A stretch of 64,000 nt of DNA. Source: Tillus elongatus (Eukaryota; Arthropoda; Insecta; Coleoptera; Cleridae). Positions 52,170 through 62,993 of the stretch are shown piece after piece. The notes below the pieces were generated by a model, which saw nothing but the letters and a program-made list of their open reading frames with translations, was not told the origin of the DNA and searched no databases. The position numbers and the translations under genes are program-made. The first letter of the stretch is position 1. Every line of letters starts with the position of its first letter. The stretch is taken from assembly GCA_964006375.1 (NCBI GenBank), contig OZ023268.1:80581335-80645334 (forward strand), written 5' to 3'.

Positions 52170-52262
<93 letters not shown>
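52170..52262. repeat. (AT)n microsatellite continuing into (GT)n
   Basis: About 46 AT units followed by about 25 GT units (52265-52315) with a short GTGCGTGC junction. Confidence 0.98.
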
Positions 52263-52267
<5 letters not shown>

Positions 52268-52269
52268 GC

Positions 52270-52320
<51 letters not shown>

Positions 52321-52524
52321 AAAACTCCATATACCATTTACTTTAAATAGGCTATTTTAAATCTGTCAGCGCTGTTTAATCAAGGACGCGAAAGGCTTAA
52401 ATTTTGCGAAACAAAATATTTTTACTACCACACATGTAGAAGGCGTTTATCTATAAAGAAATTTTTCGATCCTCAGCTCATTGAAATAGCCTGTGTTTGA
52501 TTAGGAATCAAATTTCGATTACAT

Positions 52525-52860
<336 letters not shown>

Positions 52861-53601
52861 TTGCAAATGGCTTGGATGAGTTCGTTAGCCAGGAAAATCT
52901 GCCCGGGTTTTCCCGGAAAATTTTGTGTTTTCTTTCGAAAAAAATTCATATCTCCGGAATTAACAAAGTAAGGGCAACTAATTTAACAAGCAGGTTTACA
53001 TCCTTGTAGGTAAGTTACCTACCAAAATTTAGCTATGTAGGTCAAAAGACAAAAAAGTTATAGGCATTTAAAGATAAATAAATTGGGGTTTTCCTCAAAA
53101 CGTCAAAGTGGCGATTTAAAATGTCAAAATTGGCAACATTTAGGCAAAGAACTTGAATCTAATACGGGCTATAGAAATAAAATGTCTCAAGAAGGACGTT
53201 TTACACACCCTAAAGTCTTAGTTTCAATCGTCATTGTCCTTCATTTTACTAAAATATTCCCAGAAAATTCATTTCAAATAGACCCTGTCTCTGATGCTTG
53301 GCAGTAGCCTTAGCTATAGGGTTTATCGTTTAATGGTATATAATTTTTGTCTAATTTTCGTAAAAAATCAATAAAGCTCAATATATCCGTTATTATATAA
53401 GATATGAAAAAAATTTGTATTTATTAATTATAGGGTGTCTTGAGCTACATCTTAAAATAATATTTCTACAATCACAGGATGGCCCATAAGTCGTTGGTGA
53501 TACAAATTTCCATATTTTTTTTTAATCAAACACGCCTTATGTTATTGGATTTTTGCATTTTCCATCGAAATATAATGCATGTTTGTAAGAAAAGAAATTC
53601 A

Positions 53602-53909
53602 GGACGCAGCAAGTGCGTTATGGTAGCGAATTTTGATCAAATGTTTCATATTTGAACAGCTCAATTTGCTATTAACCTATAAGGTTGACCAAGAAACGTG
53701 TTTTTTCTGGAACACTTTAAGTCTACTTTTGGAAATTTTTGTACATTTTCACACAATAAAGTTATTTTGATGAAACAAGGCACATTGTTTTTACTATATA
53801 GGTTATACTGGTAACCAAAATTGATGCCTGCTTTCTTAAAAAGTAAACACATATTTGCAATAAAAATATTTTTAGGAAAATTCACTACCATAACGCACTT
53901 GCTGCGTCC
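53602..53909. mobile_element. 308-bp MITE with 33-bp TIRs
   Basis: The left TIR GGACGCAGCAAGTGCGTTAT... (53602-53634) and right TIR (53877-53909) are reverse complements with one mismatch. The same terminus occurs singly at 6.28, 35.5, 48.1 and 50.8 kb. Flanking A/T runs (AAAAA/TTTTT) are also shared between copies. No clear TSD was found and no ORF of note; the 76-codon minus frame spans the element by chance. Confidence 0.85.
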
Positions 53910-53926
53910 AGAGTTTTTTTCTATTT

Positions 53927-54214
53927 ACAAGTTTCATAAAATGAACCGTTTTTTTTTAGATATTTGAGGTTAAGTGTAGCATTGCATACAAGATAAAAAC
54001 CTTCATAACTTTTTCAATACAAATACTGGAAATTAGTTTCTTCGGAACATTTTAGATATTTAAATGTTTTAATAGTATCCATTTTAATATCTAAAATGTT
54101 CCAAAGAAAATAATGTCCAGTATTTCTACTAAAAAAGTTATGAAGGTTTTTATCTTGTATGTAATGCTACACAACGTCAAACATCTAAAAAACGGTTGAT
54201 TTTATGAAACTTGT
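53927..54214. repeat. Hairpin element, ~130-bp arms
   Basis: 53927-54064 (AAGTTTCATAAAATGAACCG ... CGGAACATTTTAGATATT) and 54087-54214 are reverse complements across a ~22-bp centre. The outer-arm sequence (AAAAAACGGTTGATTT.ATGA) appears again at 54340-54366. Confidence 0.88.
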
Positions 54215-54597
54215 TAATAGAAACAAATTTAATCGAACCTTTCACGTCCTTGACTAAACAGCGTTGGCAGATTTCGAATATTCAATTTAGTTTTGAAGTA
54301 AATGGCATATGAAGTTTTTAAACTTAACCTCAAATATCTAAAAAACGGTTGATTTCATGAAACTTGTGGGTAGAAACAAATTTAGTCGAAATTTAATTCT
54401 TAATCAAAGCAACCTATTTCAATGACCTGGAAATCGAAAGGTTTCTTTGCACAACAGCGCCATCTACATGTGTGGTAGTAAAAATATATTTTTTGCAAAG
54501 TTCAAGCGTTTCGCGTCCTTAATTAAAGAGCGCTGACAGATTTCAAATATCCTATTTAGTTTTGAAGTAAATGGCATATGGAGCTTTAAATAGCACA

Positions 54598-54719
<122 letters not shown>

Positions 54720-54946
54720 ATACATAATTAGAAACTGACTTCGGATAAGTGTTCTAGGGGGCCGGTCGTTCAAAGACATTTTTTCAAAATGAATAAGACG
54801 TGATCTCCTCAAACTAACCAAATGATGTTTATTTCACTTTTGACATAAGCTATTTGAAAGTAAAAAATAGTGACAGTGACATATTTTCAAATTCCATGTA
54901 ATAATAATGTTTTTAATACTTTAATTGATATTAAATTCTCGTGATA

Positions 54947-56065
54947 ATGGAGGATAAAAGCAAAGGACAGGATAAGTCTAACAAAAAAGAGACTGGTACC
55001 TCCAAAGTAGACGTCTCTAACTTAGAAAAACTAGATCCTACAACTATAAAAGTAGATGACACTAGCTCAACTAAAAAAGACATCGAGGAATCAATGAATA
55101 AAACATTAATCCCAGATGAGTTAACATGGGGCTTGAATTATCGTACTCAGAAATCTTCAGAAAGGCGGAAGCGTGTACCTCCTAAACGGTCTCCTATAGA
55201 TATCCCATTTAAAATTTGTAGAGAACAAAACAGACTATCAAGAACACCCAAAGAGATAACTGACTTTACATCTTCACCGTGTTTAGAAAGTAGCTATCGT
55301 AAGGAAAAATCTCAAAAGTCACGTTTAAATAAATCTAAAACAGAGCCTACACTATTAGAAAGACAAACAATGTCTCAAAAAGAATATATGGACTTATTAT
55401 CAATTCCAAACTATTTTACACCAAAACGTAAGTGTAAAAAGAAGCGCAGACGGTGTTGTAAATGTGAATTAGAACCATGTCCGCCTAGAATCGTTGAACT
55501 TGCCGTTCCAAACAAAAGGCTTGTTTGGGAAAATTGGAAACAGTACCTGCACGTTTTAACCACAGAACAGATCGCCTATTTGAATGATCTTTTGCATACC
55601 AATCAAAATCTAGAACTAAAAGACGCAAGATATTACTTTAAACAGTTAGACAGAATGAAGAGAAAAGCACAAAGGAGACGTTTACGGGCTAAAAGGAGAC
55701 GCAAAAAAGAAAAAGAAAGAGGCGATCGTCTTTGGTTAAATAAAGAGATTGAAGTAATGGCTTCGACAATTGTGGATTATATCAAGAATGAACCATTATA
55801 TAATTTAAATTTCAATCAAATGATGATGTCTAACTGTTTAATGGAAAAGTTGGAAAATCAAAATATAATGAGGACACCTAAACGGACTACTAAAAATACT
55901 TTTAAGAAAACTGTAATTGAGATTTCCGATAAGCTTGCTGTTTGGATTGACAGCCTTGTTAAGTATGCAACTCATATATATCATGTGCTTACTTATACTT
56001 TGCATATAACAATTCAGCTAACTGGCATTTTGTTGTTAAAGTCGTGTTATGCAATTTTCTCTTAA
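54947..56065 (+). CDS. Uncharacterised basic protein, 372 codons, intronless
   Basis: An uninterrupted ORF from ATG (54947; the frame is open two codons upstream but without an ATG) to TAA (56065), very rich in Lys and Arg. Residues 1-60 are acidic/polar and low complexity. A basic proline-containing stretch follows (KRVPPKRSPIDIPFKICREQ). A Cys/Lys cluster KCKKKRRRCCKCELEPCPPR lies near 165-185, then ELAVPNKRLVWENWKQYLHV. A strongly basic helix (KRKAQRRRLRAKRRRKKEKE) is near 235-260, and the C-terminus is hydrophobic (HVLTYTLHITIQLTGILLLK), possibly a membrane segment. The RIVELAVPNKRLVWENW stretch is faintly like THEG-type repeats of sperm microtubule proteins; this is a weak suggestion. 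It is divergent from TSC2, 4.5 kb away, and open for 1.1 kb amid decayed transposons, so it is likely a real host gene. Confidence 0.65.
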   Translation: MEDKSKGQDKSNKKETGTSKVDVSNLEKLDPTTIKVDDTSSTKKDIEESMNKTLIPDELTWGLNYRTQKSSERRKRVPPKRSPIDIPFKICREQNRLSRTPKEITDFTSSPCLESSYRKEKSQKSRLNKSKTEPTLLERQTMSQKEYMDLLSIPNYFTPKRKCKKKRRRCCKCELEPCPPRIVELAVPNKRLVWENWKQYLHVLTTEQIAYLNDLLHTNQNLELKDARYYFKQLDRMKRKAQRRRLRAKRRRKKEKERGDRLWLNKEIEVMASTIVDYIKNEPLYNLNFNQMMMSNCLMEKLENQNIMRTPKRTTKNTFKKTVIEISDKLAVWIDSLVKYATHIYHVLTYTLHITIQLTGILLLKSCYAIFS

Positions 56066-56279
56066 TATGACAAGTCAGAGTTAGAGTGATCGGAGATTGT
56101 GTATCTTTGAGAAGATTAAAACGTAAACATCTTGAGAACGGTTGATGTACGATAAAATTGCTGATAACTTCTTTTACATCTAAAGTCTCTACATAATTCT
56201 TCTCTGGTATATTTTTATTGAACAAACCATTTGCAAGTAATAACAAGCCAATTTTTTACAGTAGTCTTTCCTAACTACC

Positions 56280-56790
56280 TAGCTTTTTTTCTCCCTTAGG
56301 GCTCGTCCGCGTCTTTGCCGCCCCGATAGCACTGCAGCCTGTGGCTTATTGTGCATGCCCTTTGTATTTTCTACTCCACCCATTCCAAAATCACTGTGCC
56401 TTGAACTAGTCTGCACAGCGATTGGTAGGGTGAAGTTTTATAACGCTCTGTCTCCGGTCTAGACTGACCGTAGATCAGTTGTCTTTTGCGGTCCAGAGCT
56501 TTACACTCGCACAAGATGTGCTGGGCTGATTCCTAGACCTAACCTCATTCTGCCCAGCCAGGTCGCTCGTCTCGTCTCGGCACTCACTCACCAGCCAGGA
56601 ATTTATCCGTGCACTACTTAGGGCCTTACGGGCTCTCTGTGTCTATGAGGATCCGCTTGTTGGTGTAGCCTCTCCTCTTCTTCTCCCGCACACAGTGTAG
56701 GATGGCGTACATTTCGGCCTGAAAGACGGTTGCATGGGCTCCGAGGGAAATACTATGACTTACCCTCGGTCCTTCCATTACCTAGCTTAC
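56280..56790 (-). pseudogene. Inverted, internally deleted copy of the 31.7-33.5 kb R1-like LINE
   Basis: Both 3' UTR landmarks (GGGCTCGTCCGCG, GCCGCCCCGATAGCACTGCA) and RNase H pieces match the plus-strand copy in reverse complement. The segment between ATTCCTAGAC and CTAACCTCATTCTGCCC is deleted relative to it. The match runs from the 3' UTR up to the RNase H start (GTCATAGTATTTCCCTCGG). Confidence 0.88.
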
Positions 56791-56799
56791 CACAGCATA

Positions 56800-57125
56800 A
56801 TTTTATACTTACCATTGTTTTGTTTACAAGAATGGTTTCATCATAAAATGAATTCAATTAAAACCATCAGATATTCGTTGTCCATACTCTGGCTCGGAAA
56901 AGTCTACAGTGAAAACTTATATAGCTTCTAGGGAGATAATTACAAGAAGTAGAATCTTGTTTGTGTTTTGCTCGTTGTGCAGATGTGAAATTTTGACTGT
57001 GTCGTTGGATTTTTCGAACCGTGTGTAATTTATTTGCGCCAATGTTCACAGTTTATTTATTGGTTATTGTTACAACAATACAATACCTGACAATAACCCG
57101 CTGATGATTAAAACTTAGGCCCAAA
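56800..57125. other. Intergenic sequence, nothing recognised
   Basis: No coding or repeat signal. Confidence 0.4.
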
Positions 57126-57129
57126 AAGC

Positions 57130-57510
57130 TCTTAAAATAAATCAGGCGGAAAGTATACGATATTTGGCATCATAATAGATAAGACACTTCAGGTGGGGTA
57201 AACAAGTGGATCAACTTGTGGACAGGGTTAGATCGTCAGTATGTATAAGTTTAAGTTCCCGAGGGAGTCTTTAAACACCAGGAAAACAAAAATCATATAT
57301 TATTCACTAGTGCAGTTCTAGCAATCTTATGAAATAATTGGTTAGGGATGAGTAAGGGTCTGGCGTTCTAGACTGTAGAAAACTATACTTTTAGACGACA
57401 TTGGTTGAGCGTTATAAACATGCTAATGAGCCGACCTTTCCTGGCCATCGATATGAGACCAGGCATGTCAACCAGTGCAGGAAAGGTAGGTGGAGGGAAG
57501 GAATTTGTCA
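57130..57510 (+). pseudogene. LINE RT thumb fragment
   Basis: Frames around 57160-57290 read RYL..IDKTL then WGKQVDQLVDRVRSSVCISL and SSRGS, as in the segment following the catalytic box of R1/Jockey RTs. Later frames give LSVINMLMSRPFLAIDMRPG. Several shifts. Confidence 0.55.
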
Positions 57511-57527
57511 GCGAAGTCATATTTATA

Positions 57528-57988
57528 CAGGGTGATTCTTTAGACGTTTTGGAGAAACCAGACTGATTTGGATTCTGAAAATTTGTAGTGTAAGGTTTTC
57601 TAATATGCCCAATCCATCTAAAATATTTATAACATCCTGCGACTTCCGGTTATACTGGACGTGGACACTAACTTGCTTATTTTAAACGGAACACCATATT
57701 AGAGATTCGGATACAGCTGATCTTGACAATTCTTCCAATATACGATTTTGCTACTTTATACTGAGTGCTTCACAAGATATGGCCATTTTTATTAAAAAAT
57801 ATGTCTTTTTCAACGCTCTGTATCTTATTAATTGATGCAAATGGGAAGTTCTTTGTTATGCATAATTTTTTTCATTATTGTATATTTTAACTTAGTACAC
57901 ACAATCTTCCAAAAAATGATTGTTGTCTACAAGGTGATTAAAAACTCAAATGCGCGGATAGCTCATTTTTTTCAAATGAATCAACCTG
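57528..57988. mobile_element. 461-bp MITE, TA target site
   Basis: Ends CAGGGTGATTC and GAATCAACCTG form 11-bp TIRs with one mismatch, flanked by TA (57526-57527, 57989-57990). This is a Tc1/mariner-type derivative. No transposase is present; the 102-codon frame at 57832 reads mostly transposon interior and flank. Confidence 0.65.
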
Positions 57989-58139
57989 TATATTATAATG
58001 CCATTGGCAAAATCTTTTACTACTATTCGAATTTTGTTCATCATTTCCTATACTCAACCGTACGGCTTTTGAGATATTCAGCTTCGAAATATGCAATATG
58101 GGTATGTATTATGATTGCTGTAGAGTGTCATGGAAAATA

Positions 58140-59275
58140 GCTAGGCATACGCTGATGACACACAGTAGCATAAATATTTTCCAGCGGATAATTCAAGTTT
58201 AGTACAGGCGTTGATTATTCGTGATCTTGATATTGTGGTGTATATTGCAAAACGACATAATTTAAAATTTAACGCCTCCAAATCTTGTGTAATGTTTCTG
58301 GAGCAAAGGGTAAGATTGATAAGCTGAAAGGAGAAGTCGTTATTGCTGTTGGTGGAGCTCCCATTGCGATTGCACATTCTGTCAGAGACTTGGTAGTGAT
58401 TTCGGATTTGGATCTTAGATTTAGGGGACACCCAACTAAATTGTTACAGAAGTCGTGTATGCCTCTTAAAGTCCTTTATGCTAATAAATATTTTATTGGT
58501 CCCGAAATCCGCAAAAACCCGTGTGAGAGCTTAGTGCTGTCTAATTTTAACTACTGTGACTTTGTTTATGGCTACTGTTTGGATGAGACGAGTAAGAGAA
58601 GGATTCAGCTTGTTAAAAATAATTGTTGTCGCTTGGTTTATGACCTCAGAAAGTACGATCACGTTTCTGAAAATTTGTCACAAATAGAATGGCTGAAAAT
58701 GAGAGATATATGGATACTGCATTTGGGGACGTTATTTCATGGCCTCATCTTGCATAATTGAAGTCCATACCTTTTGCCCAAATTTGTTTTATGGGCAGAG
58801 GTACATTCGGTGAATCTGCGAAACAATTCAGGTTATGCTATACCTCATCACAGAACAGCACTCTATAAGAGAGGCATTGTCTATAATGCAATAAAATTGT
58901 ACAATTCTTTGCCCGTTGAACTGAAAACGTTGCCAGCTTCTAGATTCAAGAGACAGCTCAAGTGATATCTCTTGGATCGGACACGCTGATTATGGATGCG
59001 ATTACGAATGGTGTGCTCTTCTTCCAGTGCTGCCAGTAGATCTTTGTTTTGCAGTTTTGTGGTTATTTTTGTTGTTGTCGCATAGATGGCATTATAATGC
59101 TATTTATTTGTTATAATGTACTATTCCTTTAACAGATGTATATTTTTAATTTTTATATAGATCATGTATGTTTGTTATGTATGCTACAGATGGTTGAGTA
59201 GAGTAGCTCTTGACATAGACTCCGCCATTTGCGGCATTCCTTAGTCAGTCTTGTATGTATGTTTTTAAGAGTAAA
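58140..59275 (+). pseudogene. LINE RT C-terminal region
   Basis: Starts AYADD (58149) and continues HNLKFNASKSCVMF, then SNFNYCDFVYGYCLDETSKR, RIQLVKNNCCRLVYDLRKYD, HHRTALYKRGIVYNAIKLYN and SLPVELKTLPASRFKRQL. This is a Jockey/CR1-type thumb and C-terminal region, broken at about 58310 and 58760. It is 5'-truncated at the catalytic box. Confidence 0.82.
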
Positions 59276-59286
59276 TAGAAATTATT

Positions 59287-59660
59287 GGGTATGGTAGCGT
59301 CCGCATAGAACGGATAAAAGTTCCGCAAAATCTTTAGGGGGCAAACAAAAAAAATCACTGAGATATGTCAAACACAAGATTTGAATGTGCACATTTTGAC
59401 ATAAAAGTGTTTTTCCGACGTCATAGGTTTTGGAGATACGACGTCATCGATAATTTTTAAATGATAACCTCTACCTTGACATTTCTATTGGAAAGAACGT
59501 CTTTTTCTGAACACTTGTATTATGCTCCTGCCGAGGCTACTCCTAACTACCCTACGGTTTTTTACGAAATTTCTTTTTTTTTGGCTTCGGACTGATAACC
59601 CAGTTCATATAGGCACTTACAGAATTTCAATTTGTGCTAATTTATGGAGCAGCTTTAAGC
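59287..59660. mobile_element. Partial left end of a DUF4817-type mariner-like element
   Basis: GGATAAAAGTTCCGCAAAAT, GATTTGAATGTGCACATTTT and GACGTCATAG..T.GGAGATA match the left end of the intact-ended element beginning at 59765. A LINE 3' tail is inserted inside at about 59573-59615. No right end. Confidence 0.78.
59573..59615 (-). mobile_element. Minimal LINE 3'-end insertion (~43 bp)
   Basis: Poly(T) followed by GGCTTCGGACTGATAACCCA and GTTCATATAGGCAC is the reverse complement of the last ~35 bp of the LINE ending at 3424. The flanks TTACGAAATTTC (left) and TTACAGAATTTC (right) look like a diverged 12-bp TSD. The uninterrupted sequence is visible in the neighbouring element (GCAGAATTTCAGTTTGTGCT at 60045). 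Confidence 0.75.
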
Positions 59661-59764
59661 TAGTTCATAGTGAATGGCGAAACTAAATCTTATTGAACCA
59701 GTTTAGCTTTATGTGTAACTGAATTATTGGATGCTGTATGGTAGCTAGTAAATGTAATATAGTA

Positions 59765-61459
59765 AGTCCGCACATAATGGATAAAAGTCCGTAAAATCTT
59801 TAAGCGACAACAAAAATCGCTGAGACATGTCAAAAATAAGATTTGAATGTGCACATTTTGACATAAAAATGTTTTTCTGGCGTCATAGATATCGGAGATA
59901 TTCAATTGGAAAGAGCGTCTTTTTTTGAATACAGACCACCAAATTTAACGATATCTTGCATAAAGGATATTTTTGAGAAAACAGATATTTCTTACTTCAA
60001 GACATGCACCTGTATTACGCTTCTTCCTCCTGTACAGTTTTTGCAGAATTTCAGTTTGTGCTAATTTGATTTGTTGAAAATAGAACAATTAACTGAGAGA
60101 CAGCAAGCTGAAATTTTGATGATGATAGGCTATGGAGTTAAGACCCGAACACAAACTGAAATTTGCGAGTTATTCAATAATAAGTATCTGGACAGACCTA
60201 TTACACTACAGCAATTAGTAAAATCGAGAAAAAATGTAGAGATTTTGGCCATGTAAGAGACACATTCCAGACAAACCATCCTGTAATTACAGAAGATACA
60301 CAATTAGATGTTTTACTTAATTTGCAAGAAAATCCGCACAAATCAGTTGGACAAGTGGCAAGAGAAGAGTCAATAAGTAAGTTTTCTGTTCGTAAATGTT
60401 TAAATAAGAATAAATGGCATCCTGACAAGGTACATTTAGTATAAGAACTTACTGCAGGTGATTTACATCCCTGCTTAGACTTTTGCGAGATTATGTTGGA
60501 CACTTGTAATGCCAATCCCCAGTTTTCGGAAAAAATCAGTTTTTCTGATGAGGTCACATTTTATTAAATGGATCAGTAAACAAGCAAAATTATTGATATT
60601 GGGCACCCGAAAATCTACATTGGAAAAGGGAGTAATACCTATTTTCTACAAAAACGTGTTTGGGCGGAAATTGTGGGTATCTCATTGCTTGATTTTTATT
60701 GATGGTACACTTGGTGCTAACAATTATTTGAATCTGCTTCGCCAACACATACTTCCTAATCTAACTATGCTTTATCCAAATTGAGCAAACCCTAATATTC
60801 CCCCGGACTCAATTTGGTTTCAATAGAATGGAGCTCCTGCGGACTACTCGCGAGCAGTACGTCATTTCCTCAACACACTTTTCCCGAATAGGAAGTTTAT
60901 TGAATGGCCAGCTAGATCTACGGACCTAATTGCTCTGGATTTTTCTGGAGTTACATAAAGTCTAAAGTTTATTATGATCACCGAGAAATATCGCAGAACT
61001 GCAAAATAGGATAACCGTGGAAATAAATCAAATTTCGCCATAAACGATAAAAGGAGTAATCTAGTAATTCGAAAATCGTCTTGCTTACTGTCAAAAAGTT
61101 AATGGCCAATAGTTTGAACATTTAATTAAATATTGTCTCATGCCTCTTTATTGTTTTTTATATTGTTTGATTAAGCTGTTCAAAATGTATACCACCATTT
61201 TCTCAAAAATACCTTTCTGTAAGATATGAAATTTGGGGATCTGCATTAAGAAACAGCCGCTTTTTCCAGTAGAATTGTCAAAAGTAGGGGTTACTATTTT
61301 AAAAAATTGCCGAAGACGTTGCATCTCAGAAACCGATGACGTCACAAATTTTTTATGCCAAAATGAGCACATTCAAATATTATGTTTCACATGTATCCGC
61401 GATTTTTTTATGTTTGCCTCCTGAAGATTTTACGGAACAAGTTTCATTCTTTGCGGACT
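59765..61459 (+). mobile_element. Tc1/mariner-superfamily element with ~130-bp TIRs (1695 bp)
   Basis: The left tip AGTCCGCA and right tip TGCGGACT are flanked by TA (59763-59764, 61460-61461). Inverted similarity continues about 130 bp inward (CGTAAAATCTT, ATCGC.GA.ACATGT, TTTGAATGTGC.CATTTTG.CATAAA, GACGTCA). It carries a plus-strand transposase pseudogene. Confidence 0.85.
60071..61125 (+). pseudogene. DUF4817-type Tc1/mariner transposase pseudogene
   Basis: The N-terminal HTH domain QQAEILMMIGYGVKTRTQTE then ICELFNNKYLDRPITLQQLV is open. After a shift at 60253: GHVRDTFQTNHPVITEDTQL, NPHKSVGQVAREESISKFSV (second HTH), CEIMLDTCNANPQFSEKISF then FSDEVTFY (first catalytic Asp), and a decayed remainder with SKVYYDHREISQNC. 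At least four stops and shifts. This is the same insect transposase family as the remnants at 23.5 and 43.3 kb. Confidence 0.85.
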
Positions 61460-61461
61460 TA

Positions 61462-61678
61462 GCCTCTACTCACACGGGGATACCCAGATCTCGAAACGAC
61501 TGCGATACTCGGCGACTAAGAGACGTGTCATACGTAATCAAGCGGCGCTACTCAGATGGGGATATTCCAGTCGTGAAGACTAGGATACGGCGGTACCTAA
61601 AGACTAGGAGACTCGACGTGCTAGTCTCGTAGTCGCTCAGTTGCCTTGTTTCGAGCACTGTTTAATACATATTTTGAG
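61462..61678. promoter_or_regulatory. GC-rich leader left of the MADF-BESS gene; possible Harbinger terminus
   Basis: Unlike its surroundings, this stretch is rich in CG and in short inverted motifs (GCGATACTCGGCGACTAAGA against CTAGTCTCGTAGTCGCTCAG). It starts right after the mariner-like element. It could hold the left terminal/subterminal repeats and promoter of the Harbinger element; the right terminus is outside the window, so this cannot be tested here. Confidence 0.35.
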
Positions 61679-61823
61679 ATGAGTGAACAGGCGTTTAATT
61701 TAAAATTTGTGAGTGAAGTGGAAAAGTTTCCAGTTTTGTATAATTATAAGCTGAAAGACTATTCAAAAAAAGATGTGACGGAAAAGGCGTGGAACGAAAT
61801 AGCCAAGGAAGTTAAGCTCTCAG
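61679..61823 (+). CDS. MADF-BESS protein, exon 1 (MADF domain first part)
   Basis: Starts at ATG 61679 (two upstream in-frame codons for Met exist at 61646 but have no similarity) and encodes MSEQAFNLKFVSEVEKFPVL, then YNYKLKDYSKKDVTEKAWNE and IAKEVKLS, ending at a GTGAGT donor in phase 1. This is the first half of a MADF (Myb/SANT-like) DNA-binding domain, with the aromatic and Trp positions of the fold (VLYN, AWNEIA). PIF/Harbinger elements encode such a protein next to the transposase; it binds the element ends and helps the transposase reach the nucleus. Its intron contains the whole second exon of the transposase on the other strand. Confidence 0.85.
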
Positions 61824-61949
61824 GTGAGTTAACACATATCCTTGAGTAAATTAATAAAAAAATATCCAATTTTTTTATGAAACGTTTATTATAAGATTTT
61901 TATAATTATTTAAAACTGTGGTTTAAGTACAATAATGAGAATGACACCA

Positions 61950-62868
61950 TCAAATGTTGATGCAGTACTTCCACTGCCATGGGAGGGAACCACGAGGTGT
62001 TAGAAAATAATTTGCTAAATAATTCCTAACTTCATTAGCAGTAGACCGAGAATTCAGTATTAAGTCCTCTCTTGGATGAACAATTGTAGTAGGAGTTTCG
62101 AAGTTTTCTGGTGGTTCATAACTATCATATTGAATACCTTCAGACTTTCGAATAAAATTGTGCAAAATGCAAACTGATTTTATTATATCAACTACTCTCT
62201 GCGTAGTTCGGGCGCGAATAGGGCTGTTCAAGACTTGAAATTTTTTTGTCATCATTCCAAAAGCACATTCCACGGATTTTCTTCCTCTGCTTAATCTGTA
62301 ATTAAAAATTCTTTTAGTATTATCAAGGGTTCTTTGGGGGTAAGGCCGCATCAAGTATCTTGACAAAGGAAATGCTTCATCTCCAACAAAATAGTAAGGG
62401 AAGTTACAATCATTTTCATCTTCTGGTAATCCTGAGGGTGACGGCAGGTTTGACATTTCATTTGTAATCCAATGTTTGGTTGCTGATGCACGAAATATCC
62501 CTCCATCACTATTTCTGCCAGCGTAACCAGTCTCTATGGTAGTAAAAAAACCATCAGCATCACTGCATGCCAGTAGTACTATGGAGTGGTACTGTTTATA
62601 ATTAAAATAAGTGGAACCGGACCCTGGTAATTTTTCGATGCGAATGTGCTTCCCATCCAACGCTCCCAAGCAATTTGGTAAATTCCACAATGAATGAAAA
62701 CGTTGAGAAATTGTTCTCCACTGCACTTCGTCTGGAATAGGCATGTAGATATGATTCAGCACTTCCCAAATTAATTTGGTAGTTTCCCTTACGATGTAAA
62801 TAACTGTAGTCTGTCCTCTTGCAAAGTACAATGAGAGTGATGTAAAAGTACAGCCCGTTGCTAGATAT
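61950..62868 (-). CDS. PIF/Harbinger transposase, exon 2 (catalytic domain)
   Basis: A HARBI1-like DDE transposase that, with its MADF partner, would cut and paste the element. Exon 2 enters in phase 2 after TTGCAG and reads YLATGCTFTSLSLYFARGQT, HIYMPIPDEVQWRTISQRFH, NLPNCLGALDGKHIRIEKLP (first Asp), FPYYFVGDEAFPLSRYLMRP (second Asp) and RGRKSVECAFGMMTKKFQVL (Glu), then VDIIKSVCILHNFIRK, and stops at 61950. All three catalytic residues are present and the frame is open. The exon lies wholly inside the intron of the plus-strand MADF-BESS gene. Confidence 0.92.
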
Positions 62869-62993
62869 CTGCAATAAATAATAATTATGTTGAATGACCT
62901 CCCAAACAGCTGAAAGCTAGAATACAAAAACTAGTTTTCCTTCATTAATTACGTTAATAGTGGAGTTAGTAATTCGTATTTATATCTTTTTAG

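Noticed and set aside
53661..53891. 76-codon minus-strand frame
   Set aside because: It lies entirely inside the 308-bp MITE and includes part of its TIR.
56867..57049. Short ORFs between the R1-like fragment and the 57.1-kb LINE fragment
   Set aside because: No similarity, low complexity and no context; likely chance.
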